Counted from the first letter of the stretch, positions 1 to 8,875 are shown. The stretch is DNA of 43,472 bases from a virus (IMGVR_UViG_3300009702_000040:1-43472); one strand, 5' to 3'. The notes: generated from the sequence alone by a model not told the origin. A program made the numbers and translations.

Positions 1-1312
1 CTTTATCGTCTAAGTTATTAACAGCACCCCTCATATTCTCCAACTGGGTGATACTCAGCCCTGTCATCTGACGAAGAGCCAAAATCTGTTCGTCACCACC
101 GCCATACTGTTTGCGAGTTTCCTTGAACAAATCTTTGACATTATTGACATTCATAGCGCCCTGTTCCTGGCGCTTCAAGGCTTCATAGTATGTTGCGTTT
201 CCGCCCGGCTTACCAAAGCCAAAAGCTTGGAGCATAAGAGCTTGTCCGTATTCACCTCCACCAGGCTTTTGAATAGCCTGATCAAGCTTGGAAAGAACAT
301 TAACACCACGGGTACCCTGCATACCAGAGGCCCCAGTCATGCCCATCGCGGCGAGCATCTTAGCGTAACCGCCTGCCTTAACATTACCGCCCTGTACTGC
401 AGCCCTCTGCTCTACCAGTTTACCCACGCCCTGAATAAACTCAGGAATACGAGCACGGTCTAAGCCAGATTTAAATCCTGCTGCAATTACCTTCTCAGTC
501 TGTCTGCGTCCAGCAATGCCAGCTTTGCCGCCAAATCCATTGCCAGCTCTGGTAAGCTGCCCCATAAATGAAGCAGCACCACCAACGTCAAGCATGGTAG
601 TGCGGGCGATATCTTGTGCGCGAGTTACTTGCCCAGCTTGACCAGTCTGAAGGGCAACAGCACGAGCCTGCTGCATAGTCTCTGCTGGACCATAGCCGCG
701 CAAAACACCAGCATGCCTTGCGGAGCGCATAGCAGAAAGGTTAGTTCCTGAGCCTACAAGGCCCCCCTGAGCCCGTGCATATTTGGAGTAGGCCCCATAG
801 CCAGCGTTAATCTGACTAGATACAGTACCTATGGCGGCACCGACAGCAGCAGCTAAGACAGCAAGGCCAGCAGCACCAACAGCACCTGCGGCTCCCGCCA
901 AGCCTGCACCACTTGGCATTCCTCCTAAAGTACGACTAAATCTGCGTGGATGTACAGGTCCTCCTCCTTTGCCCTTGCCTCCCGTTGCTTTATTTTGGAG
1001 CTGTATAGTCTTCTGAAGTTCCTTATTAAGATTACTTGCTTCTTTAGTAGTATCCTTGAGAATCTTAAGACGATCTTGGGCTAGCTTCTTAAGCTGTGTC
1101 GCAGTATCAATGCCCTTCTTTTGTTTTCTAGTATCAGTAAGCTTTTTGTCAAGATCAACCATCTTCTTGACATCTTTGGTCTTGCCTTTACGCAAACGCG
1201 AGGCAAGACCCTCAAGGCGCTTAACCTTGCGAGTCGCATCACTAAGACCAGCCTCTAACTCCTCTGTTGAGGCTTTAAGCTTCAGTTCAATTGTTTTTTG
1301 ATCGTCTGCCAC
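1..1312 (-). CDS. Tail tape measure protein, N-terminal part (runs off the window)
   Basis: An open frame runs from a GTG at 1312 to the left window edge with no stop. An in-frame TAA lies directly before the GTG, so no earlier start is possible; the next ATG is about 50 codons downstream. The first 100 residues are charged and coiled-coil-like, starting MADDQKTIELKLKAS. They are followed by a Gly/Ala-rich hydrophobic stretch at about residues 130-165, then long helical Ala/Gly/Gln-rich sequence. This pattern, and the position directly after a frameshifted chaperone pair, are typical of the tape measure protein that sets tail length inside the tube. The C-terminus, including any lytic domain, is outside the window. 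The function call rests on context and composition rather than on a catalytic motif. Confidence 0.8.
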   Translation of the reverse strand, partial: MADDQKTIELKLKASTEELEAGLSDATRKVKRLEGLASRLRKGKTKDVKKMVDLDKKLTDTRKQKKGIDTATQLKKLAQDRLKILKDTTKEASNLNKELQKTIQLQNKATGGKGKGGGPVHPRRFSRTLGGMPSGAGLAGAAGAVGAAGLAVLAAAVGAAIGTVSSQINAGYGAYSKYARAQGGLVGSGTNLSAMRSARHAGVLRGYGPAETMQQARAVALQTGQAGQVTRAQDIARTTMLDVGGAASFMGQLTRAGNGFGGKAGIAGRRQTEKVIAAGFKSGLDRARIPEFIQGVGKLVEQRAAVQGGNVKAGGYAKMLAAMGMTGASGMQGTRGVNVLSKLDQAIQKPGGGEYGQALMLQAFGFGKPGGNATYYEALKRQEQGAMNVNNVKDLFKETRKQYGGGDEQILALRQMTGLSITQLENMRGAVNNLDDK

Positions 1313-1354
1313 TTAAATTACTAAATCACTAAAAAGAATTATTGTACCAGCGCG

Positions 1355-1894
1355 TTACTTACTAGGTTCGTCATCATCCTTAAACCTAAGAGGGTAATAC
1401 GGCTTTATTGAAGGATCAATCAGGCCATGTCTAACAGCATCAGCTGATACAGAATCCATGACATCTCTCATAGTCCCCACACTGCGCCCGAACTTGGTCT
1501 TGCCCCTAGTTCTAAGGCTTTGAAGTCTTTCAAGCTGCTCGGGTGTGAAAGCTTCCATATAGTCAGGAATCTTACCATCAGCAAGTTCCTTCTCCCATTT
1601 GTCTACCAAAGGATCACCAGTATCTTCAAACTTAACAGTTCCGTCTGGTTGCCTATAAGCTTCAATAGGACTATCGTAAAAGAAGTCTTCCCAGAATTCT
1701 GTTAATAGCTCTATAGGAGAACTATCAAGGAAGCACTCATGGTTCGAGGGCAGCTTGTACTTCTGGATCCACCACCTGCGTAACAGATCCAGCATCGTTG
1801 GCTTTACTTTGCGCCGCCGTGCTATCTGCTTCGCTGCTTCTTCCAGATCCTTTGTCTTCAGAGGCATTTCTGCGTCCGAGAAAGCTATTTTCAA
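1355..1894 (-). CDS. Tail assembly chaperone, frameshift-encoded C-terminal part (gpT-like)
   Basis: This frame overlaps the end of the upstream chaperone ORF by 158 bases and lies in its +1 (equivalently -2) frame. The nominal start is a TTG with no convincing ribosome site, and the frame is open upstream to about 1955. It is therefore best read as the extension of a G/GT-type fusion made by ribosomal frameshifting. The protein is charged, with an RRR/RRWW basic helix and then acidic helical segments. In tailed phages such fusions coat the tape measure during tail assembly, and the gene sits immediately before the tape measure gene, as expected. The frameshift itself is inferred; see the separate site entry. 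Confidence 0.75.
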   Translation of the reverse strand: MKIAFSDAEMPLKTKDLEEAAKQIARRRKVKPTMLDLLRRWWIQKYKLPSNHECFLDSSPIELLTEFWEDFFYDSPIEAYRQPDGTVKFEDTGDPLVDKWEKELADGKIPDYMEAFTPEQLERLQSLRTRGKTKFGRSVGTMRDVMDSVSADAVRHGLIDPSIKPYYPLRFKDDDEPSK

Positions 1895-2210
1895 AAGAAA
1901 TAACCTCCCCGTAGACCTCAGATAGGACAGTAAGATCTGTCAACTCGTCCAAGTTCCACCATTCAGGATACTCTATAAGAGCTAACTCTAAATGAGCAAT
2001 CATTGTATTTAGCTCGTCAGTAGCTTGATCAATGCCCTGTCCCAGAGCTTTGGGATTATAGTGAAATCCGCCATTAAGCTGAACTTTACGAACGCCTAAT
2101 TGAGCGAAATCACGAACACTAAGCTTCTTTGTAGTAAAAGATCCCGTGTAACGTTTATAGTCTGTTAGAACGCTAATATTAAACGTATGCGATAAAGCTG
2201 AATCTACCAT
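1737..2210 (-). CDS. Tail assembly chaperone, zero-frame product (gpG-like)
   Basis: ATG at 2210 is preceded by AGGGGA at good spacing. The 157-residue protein has a compact N-terminal half, an aromatic EYPEWWNLDEL segment, and a low-complexity Ser/Ala/Glu tail from about residue 110. The tail is the region overlapped by the second frame. Two overlapping small ORFs directly upstream of the tape measure gene are the hallmark of the tail chaperone pair: an abundant short product and a rarer frameshifted long product. The zero frame ends in TGA at 1737. Confidence 0.8.
   Translation of the reverse strand: MVDSALSHTFNISVLTDYKRYTGSFTTKKLSVRDFAQLGVRKVQLNGGFHYNPKALGQGIDQATDELNTMIAHLELALIEYPEWWNLDELTDLTVLSEVYGEVISFENSFLGRRNASEDKGSGRSSEADSTAAQSKANDAGSVTQVVDPEVQAALEP
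1878..1910 (-). other. Candidate programmed frameshift sites in the chaperone overlap
   Basis: The shift from the first to the second chaperone frame must be +1 or -2 and must fall between about 1955 and 1737. Two places allow good +1 re-pairing of the P-site tRNA. One is codon GGG followed by G at 1910-1907 (GGGG). The other is codon TTT followed by C at 1883-1880, where tRNA-Phe reads both TTT and TTC. No -1 slippery heptamer would restore the second frame. Which site is used cannot be decided from sequence. Confidence 0.4.
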
Positions 2211-2238
2211 ATTTATTTCCCCTATGAGAACGGACTCA

Positions 2239-2263
2239 TGCCGCCCCCACTATAGGGGCAGCA
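2239..2263 (-). other. GC-rich hairpin upstream of the chaperone gene
   Basis: On the minus strand TGCTGCCCC pairs with GGGGGCGGCA across the loop TATAGT, giving about nine pairs including one G-U. It lies between the end of the GIY-YIG gene and the ribosome site of the chaperone gene. No T-run follows, so it may be an mRNA-stabilising or processing hairpin rather than a terminator. Confidence 0.4.
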
Positions 2264-2274
2264 CAAGGATCTCC

Positions 2275-2967
2275 TTAATTACCCTGTTTCTTCTTGTCCC
2301 AATACTTCTTCATAGAAGCAGCTCTTCGCTTTCTAGTTTCTTCCGTAGGAATGATACCTTTATGGGACTCACTTAGTTTTTGTTTATGTTCTACGGAAAG
2401 CATCTTACCCAGATGAGCCGATCGAATCTTTTCTTTGGTCTCCTCTGAGAGTTTCGTGCCTAAACGTCCGTTAGGAATCCGCCCCTTCCTAGCTTTAGAA
2501 ATCTTATCCTTAGCTTCCTGGGACATCTTTACCCCCCATTTAGGACTTAGAGTACCGAACAGTCCATACATAGGGTTGTTTTTCCCGGATGATGCAGCAG
2601 ATTGCTTAGCTCTGGTTTCTTCGGGTGTTTTAGAAAACGTGCGACGTGGACCTGTGATTGATTTCTTATCAAAGTTATAACATTCTACCCATTGGTCTAA
2701 GAACTGATTGAGGTATTGTTGCTCAACTTCTACATAATCGCCATCTACAACTTCAAGCACTTCAAATACAAAAGACTCTTCGCCATCTCTGTCGAAAGCG
2801 GCTTGTAGATGCTTGTTGTGGTGTTGGCCTTTTAGCAAGGCGTTGGTATGGCTACAGGCTCTAGTTTTGAACTCTTTAGTTGAACCAATATAAACTTTGC
2901 CATCTACCAAGTTGCGAATTTGGTAGACTCCACTTTTTCTAGAATTGCCTTTATATTCTTTTTTCAT
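2275..2967 (-). CDS. GIY-YIG homing endonuclease with NUMOD3 repeats
   Basis: The 230-residue protein carries the GIY-YIG core: GVYQI at residues 13-17 and KVYIGST at 24-30, followed by the basic helix with Arg and His expected of the catalytic region. From about residue 125 it has several short Ser/Lys-rich NUMOD3-type DNA-binding repeats with the pattern SEETKEKI..H.GK. This is the standard layout of free-standing phage homing nucleases such as the SegA type. It sits between the tail tube and chaperone genes, as if inserted into an otherwise continuous tail operon. It ends in TAA. I see no intron splice structure. Confidence 0.93.
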   Translation of the reverse strand: MKKEYKGNSRKSGVYQIRNLVDGKVYIGSTKEFKTRACSHTNALLKGQHHNKHLQAAFDRDGEESFVFEVLEVVDGDYVEVEQQYLNQFLDQWVECYNFDKKSITGPRRTFSKTPEETRAKQSAASSGKNNPMYGLFGTLSPKWGVKMSQEAKDKISKARKGRIPNGRLGTKLSEETKEKIRSAHLGKMLSVEHKQKLSESHKGIIPTEETRKRRAASMKKYWDKKKQGN

Positions 2968-3002
2968 GCATACAATGTAGCATAAAAGAAAAGAGGTGTC
3001 AA

Positions 3003-3425
3003 CTATACTGGATTTTCGAACTCGTCGATTACCCTGATGGCTACGAATGGCACGTTCTCCTGAACAACGCCTCGTGCCGTAATGTCAAAAGTATGGCCCG
3101 AACAACGAACTCCCTGAAAGAGCTGAACAGTGTTACGGGTGACGCTATCTTGGATAGCGGCTTCCAAATCTCCAGACGTAATGATATCCGACTGGACAGG
3201 GAGAATCCCCTGCGCCTTCAGCGAGTCACCAACGACTCGGAAGATCTGAGCATTCAAGCTGACACGGTAGGCGACTGGAACGTATTCACGTATCTCAAGC
3301 AAGTTGAGAACGTCTATAGGCTCATAGTCGATATTTTCCTCACCGGAAACACCACCTGCAAAGCCTACGGCTGCACCGTTGACCAGGAAGATAGCTCGTG
3401 CTCCTGAAAATGTCTGTGAGGCCAT
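3003..3425 (-). CDS. Putative tail tube protein
   Basis: The 140-residue beta-rich protein starts MASQTFSGARAIFLVNGAAVGF and contains ENIDYEPIDVLNLLEIREYVPVAY, a pattern common to tail tube and related beta-barrel virion proteins. Its length matches small myovirus tube proteins. It lies downstream of the sheath and upstream of the tail chaperones, the normal tube position. TAGGAG is present eight bases before the ATG. It ends in TAG; reading through would add only 12 codons, to a TGA overlapping the next start. The tube assignment comes mainly from gene order and size. Confidence 0.65.
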   Translation of the reverse strand: MASQTFSGARAIFLVNGAAVGFAGGVSGEENIDYEPIDVLNLLEIREYVPVAYRVSLNAQIFRVVGDSLKAQGILPVQSDIITSGDLEAAIQDSVTRNTVQLFQGVRCSGHTFDITARGVVQENVPFVAIRVIDEFENPV

Positions 3426-3441
3426 TTTAAACTCCTAATAT

Positions 3442-3447
3442 ACTATA
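3442..3447 (-). promoter_or_regulatory. Possible extended -10 promoter before the tail tube gene
   Basis: Between a terminator and the tube ribosome site the minus strand reads TGTTATAGT, an extended -10 element (TG-N-TATAGT). No good -35 box is seen. Its position right after a terminator makes a fresh transcription start plausible, as expected for an abundant tube protein. Confidence 0.35.
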
Positions 3448-3473
3448 ACACTCTTTGAGGGCGAAATCTATTT

Positions 3474-3525
3474 AAAAAGCATGCCCGGAGGCGTCACGGA
3501 GGGGACGACGATCCGCCCCCAGGCA
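3474..3525 (-). terminator. Rho-independent terminator after the 301-residue tail gene
   Basis: TGCCTGGGGGCG at 3525-3514 pairs with CGCCTCCGGGCA at 3493-3482, giving a 12-bp stem with two G-U pairs and a 20-base loop. It is followed after three bases by a run of five T. It lies just past the stop at 3539 and before the tube gene. Confidence 0.75.
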
Positions 3526-3538
3526 GCCAAACTATAGA

Positions 3539-4444
3539 TTAGGTAGGAAGCGAGAACGCTACTACCAAGGTCTGCAACTGGTCGATGAGATTAGCAAGAT
3601 ATTTATTCTCACCTGGCTGTGCGCCTGGATGAGCTACAATCTTTGGCATGGAAGTTCCACCGAAGTCGTCCACTGGGACGGTAAGGGTGACTGCTGTGCT
3701 TGCACTTGGGGCAGAAGACAGAGCGCCCTTGAGGGTGGCTGCGCTTTCAGTATTGGTGAGAACCACTCGACTCTCGCCACTAACTGTAAGCTTTGTTCCT
3801 CGAATTCCATCGACTCGGAAAGGAATACCAGCGGTCTCAAGCTGGACAACGGTATCGGTCGAACCTGCGGCGGTAAGAAGGCCTGGACGACCAATATTAC
3901 GCTCTACAACAGTTCCTCCAAGACTCTCAACACCCTTGAGAAGGCCACCAAGAGCGGACATGTTCGCACCGTATGGGTTACCTGCTGGGGAATCTGCAAG
4001 ATTCTTACCATCACGAAGTTCGTCAACGAACTCCTGGAACATGGTACCACGAATGGTGTACTCATCACCGGCAGCTGGAGCTGCTGGCATGTCGTCACCT
4101 TCGAAGGTAAGCGTAGTTGTATCGTTAGCAATTACTCTACGCTCCACACCGGCCAAAGAGGCAGTGGTGTTGCCAGCGAATACAACCGTGTTACCAACTT
4201 GAGTGTTGGCTACGAAGGTTGCGGCACCGTCAACTACCGTGCGGACTGTACCACCGGTTGCGGTTAGGGCTGAGGACTGTGAGAACCCATAGGTCTGAAG
4301 AAGGTCCAAAACCGTCGCCATATCCTGTGCGCGAAGGTAGTTCTGAGACCCTGCTCGGAGGTTGTTACCTAAATCAGGTCCTGTTGTCAACGCATCTTTT
4401 ACGGCGGTTAGATAATCAGTAACTACTGTAGGAAGGGCTGGCAT
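3539..4444 (-). CDS. Tail-associated structural protein of unknown role
   Basis: A 301-residue protein with a strong ribosome site (AAGGAG, 8 bases before ATG), placed between sheath and tube genes. The N-terminal 60 residues are helical. Residues about 60-135 form a beta module, TGGTVRTVVD through PAAPAAGDEYTIRG, that closely resembles modules inside the neighbouring sheath. A second beta-rich region with VTLTVPVDDFGG lies near 250-265. Position and composition indicate a virion protein, perhaps a second tube or tail-tip component. I do not recognise a named family. Confidence 0.55.
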   Translation of the reverse strand: MPALPTVVTDYLTAVKDALTTGPDLGNNLRAGSQNYLRAQDMATVLDLLQTYGFSQSSALTATGGTVRTVVDGAATFVANTQVGNTVVFAGNTTASLAGVERRVIANDTTTLTFEGDDMPAAPAAGDEYTIRGTMFQEFVDELRDGKNLADSPAGNPYGANMSALGGLLKGVESLGGTVVERNIGRPGLLTAAGSTDTVVQLETAGIPFRVDGIRGTKLTVSGESRVVLTNTESAATLKGALSSAPSASTAVTLTVPVDDFGGTSMPKIVAHPGAQPGENKYLANLIDQLQTLVVAFSLPT

Positions 4445-4505
4445 GTTAAATACTCCTTAGTAATTCTTTCTTAGTTAGCTACCCTTACGCGGATTGCGTT
4501 GGCAA

Positions 4506-7052
4506 CTAGAGGAAAATGTCATTCAACTGGAAGTTGATACCTGGGACTGGGAAGATACCAACGTTAATACGAACGGTGTCTCCGGAGGAGGTCACCTTTA
4601 GATTGTGGTACGCCTTAACGGTCGCACATGTTGCTGGATCTGTAGAATCCACAATGATGTTATCTTGGCGAGTAAGCTCAAGGAAGCTGGCTGCTGCATC
4701 CTTCACATTAGCGATGGTTGCAGGAGTTGCCTTCTTACCCGTGAAGCGCTCAACAAGAGTCGTGCGAAGTCCGTATGCGACGAAACGAACTGCATCACGA
4801 ACGCTGCCCTCACTGTAAGCGAGATTGTCGTCAGCTACCCAGGTGGTTAGGTCTCGGACCCAACGGGTTCCAACACCGTCAACGACCTCTGCGAACAGAA
4901 CACCGTTGATAATCATATCATTAGCATCCGTCAAGTCAGCTGGATCCCAGGATGCATCCTGAGTAAGACCAGAAACTCGAAGGAGCTTATGCGTAAGTGG
5001 TTCAGCTACCTCATTAACACCGGCACGCATCGAAGCTGCAATAACAGCTTCCATACGAGGACCGAACTCCTGGAGGGAACCAGCTGCATTGAGAGCAGTT
5101 GGGTTCTGTGGGCAAAGAGCAACATCTTGATCGTTCAGAGCGTTAGCCTGAGCGATAATCTCATTCTTGGTTCCACGGAAGCCAATGAAACCACCACGCT
5201 CACCAGCCTTATCCTGCGCTGTACCGCGAGCGGTAGCAACGTGGTCAGCAAGCTGAGCTGCGACGGAAGCGACGGTTGCAGTTCCGCTATTACCCTCGTT
5301 TGCCAAATCCTGGTCAATAAGAGGAACAACCGAGTTGATGCGAACCTTGAGCATCTCGTCCATTGCGGCCTGGAAGTCCGAGTTGGCGGTTACGCCACGA
5401 GAACCACCGGCAAGGTAAACTGGTTCAGCGATAACTGCTGGTGGGCAGCAGCCGGAAACAGTACTTCCTGTCGTGGCAGAACGGGTTGCTTTTACGTAGG
5501 TCGAGAAGTCGTTGAAGTAGTCAACGAGTGCTGCTACATTACGAGTAGTACCCTCAACGGCGAGATCAGTCGATGCCAGAACAGAGGCGGAGGTCTCTGG
5601 ACCAAAATCGAAATCAGATACCAAAGTGGTGTCTGCATTCACGCCCTGACCTGCTACAGCCTCGTAGTTAGCATTCTGGTTGATGGTGTCTATAAGCTGA
5701 CGAAGAGTCTGCTCATTAGAGAAGGCGATGCTAAGGTCATCTCCAACTACACCAGCAAGGGTAGTGGTAAGACCAGATGCCGCGCCTACTCCACCCTGAA
5801 CCTCAAGAGTTCCACCGGTTACGGTGCGAATGCTTACAGCATCTCCAGCAGCTGGAGCAGCTGAAAGAGCTGGGGAAAGCGTTAGCTGAGTAGCGGTATT
5901 AGAGGCAATAACCGTGTATTCACCGTTAATGAGAACTTGCTTACCAACCTCAGCCGCTGGTGTAAGACCACCAGTAGTCAGCTCAATAACAGAAGTGGTT
6001 GGAGCTGGTGTAGCATTCACAGTATCTGCAGTTGCCTCAGTTCCACCCTTGTAAAGGACCTTCATGATGACGGTGCCGCCAACATCCGAAGAAACCTCTA
6101 CTTCACCCTCGAACTCTACGGTAGCAACCTTAGAGCCCGAAGAGGTGCCATCAGCGATATCAACATTGATGCTGTTAGTATGCGCGCCCCAGTCCTTAGA
6201 CTCAAGGTCGATTGCATTAGCAAGAACTTGAACAACGCCGTACTGCGTAGAAGCAGCAGGAAGCGCTGGAGAAATAGTAAGAGTATCAACAGTGTTAGAT
6301 ACAATCTGACGAAGATATGGGGTTGAAGTGGCGGTATCCTGGAAGTAAACCCAACGACCAGCCTGCTCGTCGATCGTCATAGCGATGTTCTCAGTAAGAA
6401 CGATAGTCGTAGTGGTTCCGCCTGTGTCTGCGACATCAGCAAACTCAACTTCGGCCTCAAAGACAATATAATCGTCTGTGGCACCCGCGAGGGTGTCAAG
6501 AGTGTCTACGGTGAAAGTACCCGTGGAGGCTACATAATCAGTGATCGTGCGAACCTCAGCATTGGCTGTATACGGACGAAGCACCATAATCTTGCCATTG
6601 AACTCATCATCTGAAGTAGTAGCAGTCAGAGTTGTATCGATGATGGTAGTTGTGGTACCCGCACTGTCGGTAGTGTTAGGAGCAGCGAGGGTTCCTAGAA
6701 GCTCCGTTGCATTAGCTGCTGGTAGGCTAAGAATGGAGCTAGTGGAGTTATTCGTCTTGTAGACATAAACTTGCGAAGCACCACCTGGAACGTCTGGATC
6801 ATTAGACGACTGGAATACAAGTCCAAGTGCATCAACGAGAGCACCAGAACGGAAAAGATCTGCAGAACGGGCGGGATCAAATAATGAAACAAGACCACCA
6901 GTAGCACCGGGTGCTCCGCCTTCAGCCTCACCAATAAGTCCTACAATGCTGTTATCACCTTGAACAACCTGGTTGAGTGCAGCGGCGTTAATTCTTGTAA
7001 TTCCACCTGGGGTGAATCGAGTGATACCATTAAATGTAACTGATCTACTCAT
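4506..7052 (-). CDS. Tail sheath protein
   Basis: The 848-residue protein starts MSRSVTFNGITRFTPGGITRI and has the sheath-type opening with VGLIGEAEGGAP at about residues 37-48. The C-terminal third carries the conserved sheath core: GFRGTKNEI, LCPQNPTALN, EPLTHKLLRVSGL, and near the end a helix-strand block with RDAVRFVAYGLRTTL. It is far longer than a minimal sheath of about 450-500 residues. The excess is several beta modules between residues 110 and 430, with repeated T.LTISPALPA and TLSPALSAAPAAGD signatures, which should form surface domains on the contractile sheath. It ends in TAG. Single long intact frame. Confidence 0.92.
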   Translation of the reverse strand: MSRSVTFNGITRFTPGGITRINAAALNQVVQGDNSIVGLIGEAEGGAPGATGGLVSLFDPARSADLFRSGALVDALGLVFQSSNDPDVPGGASQVYVYKTNNSTSSILSLPAANATELLGTLAAPNTTDSAGTTTTIIDTTLTATTSDDEFNGKIMVLRPYTANAEVRTITDYVASTGTFTVDTLDTLAGATDDYIVFEAEVEFADVADTGGTTTTIVLTENIAMTIDEQAGRWVYFQDTATSTPYLRQIVSNTVDTLTISPALPAASTQYGVVQVLANAIDLESKDWGAHTNSINVDIADGTSSGSKVATVEFEGEVEVSSDVGGTVIMKVLYKGGTEATADTVNATPAPTTSVIELTTGGLTPAAEVGKQVLINGEYTVIASNTATQLTLSPALSAAPAAGDAVSIRTVTGGTLEVQGGVGAASGLTTTLAGVVGDDLSIAFSNEQTLRQLIDTINQNANYEAVAGQGVNADTTLVSDFDFGPETSASVLASTDLAVEGTTRNVAALVDYFNDFSTYVKATRSATTGSTVSGCCPPAVIAEPVYLAGGSRGVTANSDFQAAMDEMLKVRINSVVPLIDQDLANEGNSGTATVASVAAQLADHVATARGTAQDKAGERGGFIGFRGTKNEIIAQANALNDQDVALCPQNPTALNAAGSLQEFGPRMEAVIAASMRAGVNEVAEPLTHKLLRVSGLTQDASWDPADLTDANDMIINGVLFAEVVDGVGTRWVRDLTTWVADDNLAYSEGSVRDAVRFVAYGLRTTLVERFTGKKATPATIANVKDAAASFLELTRQDNIIVDSTDPATCATVKAYHNLKVTSSGDTVRINVGIFPVPGINFQLNDIFL

Positions 7053-7057
7053 GGGGG

Positions 7058-7579
7058 CTATCTCCTGTAATCAATGAAATGATCTTTCTTTTTGCTATTA
7101 CACAAACCACAAAGAGGCTGTATGTTCTCGATCGAGTTCGATCCGCCCTTAGAGAGGGGCAAAACATGGTCAACGGTTAGCTTCTCGGATGATCCACAAG
7201 AAAGACAAACGTTACCGCAACTGTCACATAATGCTTTGAACTCTTCTAGAGTAAAAGAGCCTTCAGCACCGGCTTGCAAAGCCCGCCTATTACGAGCATA
7301 CTGCGCGAACTTATCTAAGTTCTTAATCTGGTATTCTTTGAAGGACTTCTTTACCTTCTCGGGATGCCTCTCTCTGTATTGTTTTGCTCGCTCTGAGGGA
7401 GGAATCGCTATAACTTTTGGTAGTGGTAGTTCTAGTTTAGCAAGATATTTCTTAATTGTCTTGCTATTTCCACCATTTATACATAATCCAAGTGTTAGCA
7501 ATATTTGCCTGAGACTTCTAGCATCCTTATGAGCTTCTACAAGATCCTGGTCTGACCACGTTCTATCTGGTCCAGGCAT
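7058..7579 (-). CDS. HNH homing endonuclease
   Basis: The 173-residue protein has the HNH core at its C-terminus: zinc ligands C125/C128 and C157/C160 around the catalytic DHVLPLSKGG (D137, H138) and an NIQPLC.LCN helix. The N-terminal half contains a helix-turn-helix-like segment and a basic linker. The start overlaps the stop of the upstream 93-residue gene (TAATG), and the gene is squeezed between that gene and the sheath, six bases before the sheath ATG. It is unlike the three paralogous HNH proteins elsewhere in the window. Confidence 0.9.
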   Translation of the reverse strand: MPGPDRTWSDQDLVEAHKDARSLRQILLTLGLCINGGNSKTIKKYLAKLELPLPKVIAIPPSERAKQYRERHPEKVKKSFKEYQIKNLDKFAQYARNRRALQAGAEGSFTLEEFKALCDSCGNVCLSCGSSEKLTVDHVLPLSKGGSNSIENIQPLCGLCNSKKKDHFIDYRR

Positions 7580-7860
7580 TAGTAGCCTTTAAAGCAAGCA
7601 TCCCAATCTTCAAGAGTGCGGGGCTTGTCTGGATTCTTGATAAATGCACGAAGGCCACCACGATGATGCGCTTTTACGCCACTACGGGAAGCCCACTGCT
7701 CAAAGCTGTATCGCCTTGATGGCTTAGCGGGAGCTGCCTTAGCAGCCACCTTCTTTGCAGCTTTGGGAGCTGCTTTCTTCTTAGCAGCCTTGGGAGCTAC
7801 TTTCTCAACAACAAGCTCATCTGCTGCTGTCTTAACTTCTTGTTTTTTGTCTTCAGACAT
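7579..7860 (-). CDS. Small basic Lys/Ala-rich protein
   Basis: A 93-residue protein. The first half is an Ala/Lys low-complexity stretch (KAAKKKAAPKAAKK), followed by a compact C-terminal domain, RRYSFEQWASRSGV through RTLEDWDACFKGY. Short proteins with this aromatic C-terminal motif occur in phage neck/tail operons, but I do not know a function. The lysine-rich tail could bind DNA or the acidic virion interior. It is coupled to the HNH gene downstream by a TAATG overlap. Confidence 0.5.
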   Translation of the reverse strand: MSEDKKQEVKTAADELVVEKVAPKAAKKKAAPKAAKKVAAKAAPAKPSRRYSFEQWASRSGVKAHHRGGLRAFIKNPDKPRTLEDWDACFKGY

Positions 7861-7873
7861 GTTTTAAACCGCC

Positions 7874-8875
7874 TTATAGGGTTACAGGAAACTTAACAAT
7901 AGTTTCACCATAAACTTCGTAGTTAACTTCAATCTGACTAAATACTTCTTGTTCTTCCAAAAAGCTAAACGGAGTCGTAAACTGCAAGGTCATCATTCTC
8001 TGAAAAACCTCATCTGGTAAAAACTCCGTTCGTGGTGCGAAATCAGATCCGCCAATCTTTAGGTTTATGATGCCCTGACTCTCTAAGAATGCTCTCTGTG
8101 AAAGTAGAAGAGCTTTCATGGTTGAGTACAGGTAAATAACCTGGTCCTGCTGGCCTGCTAATACGTGCAGGTTGTAGTTCTGGGCAAAGTTAACACCCTT
8201 TCGCAAATATGCACCATCAGACGCATATACCCGACTTGGCTCACCTGTAGCCAACATCGGATCATCTGGTTTACGAATATCTACGACACTCGTATCATCT
8301 AGTTGCGGATTAAAGGAACCATCGATGTCAAGACCATCTTCTCTAAGTCTAAGAATAGGATAAGTCTCGCCAGCGCCAGATCCCTCTACTACATACAGTA
8401 TAAGACATCCAGTAGGATTATCAAGTAAATTATCAACTAAAGCAGTAATATCTTCACCATCGTCGAAAACTATGGTGTCAGAACCCTGTTGGGACTGTAC
8501 TCCTAGTGGTCCTGCTACCTTCACAGGAAGGCCGCTAGAATCGCTTGTAGAGGCCGCATGGCCTCCAAGGGTGTCATAGGATAAGTCTGGGTCAGGGACG
8601 TATAGGTCAGTTCTATCGCCCATTACGTCTCCCAACCAGGTTTCTGCTTCACCCTCGTTCCTAAGGAGTAATACCAAGGAAGGAAGAGTTGGTTCCCTAC
8701 GAGGATAGTTAATCGAAAAATCGATTGGAGTCTCAAGAATAAAGCTTTTTACAGCCTCAAGCTGATTCTGATTCATGTGCTTGAAAATCGCATCCAATAT
8801 GCGGGAATCCTTACGTATTGCCCTGAAACCGGCAATGATTGCTCTCTGTAGAATAAATTCAGGTAATACTGCCAT
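7874..8875 (-). CDS. Neck/tail structural protein
   Basis: A 333-residue intact frame. It begins MAVLPEFILQRAIIAGFRAIRKD and ends with a region rich in Phe/Thr and strands (LQFTTPFSFLEEQEVFSQIEVNYEVYGE), suggesting a mixed helical and beta virion protein. Its place between a gp10-like protein and the sheath matches neck or tail-terminator proteins of SPO1/A511-like phages. Family membership is not proven by motif. Confidence 0.5.
   Translation of the reverse strand: MAVLPEFILQRAIIAGFRAIRKDSRILDAIFKHMNQNQLEAVKSFILETPIDFSINYPRREPTLPSLVLLLRNEGEAETWLGDVMGDRTDLYVPDPDLSYDTLGGHAASTSDSSGLPVKVAGPLGVQSQQGSDTIVFDDGEDITALVDNLLDNPTGCLILYVVEGSGAGETYPILRLREDGLDIDGSFNPQLDDTSVVDIRKPDDPMLATGEPSRVYASDGAYLRKGVNFAQNYNLHVLAGQQDQVIYLYSTMKALLLSQRAFLESQGIINLKIGGSDFAPRTEFLPDEVFQRMMTLQFTTPFSFLEEQEVFSQIEVNYEVYGETIVKFPVTL

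Noticed and set aside
2275-2967. Group I intron around the GIY-YIG gene
   Set aside because: The flanking genes are complete on both sides and no exon is interrupted, so the gene is free-standing.
3629-4267. Plus-strand ORF of 212 codons opposite the tail gene
   Set aside because: It mirrors a well-supported minus-strand structural gene, lacks a ribosome site, and its Cys/Ser-rich composition is that of an antisense shadow. The other long plus-strand frames (4989-5864, 14732-15343, 31537-32067) were rejected for the same reason.
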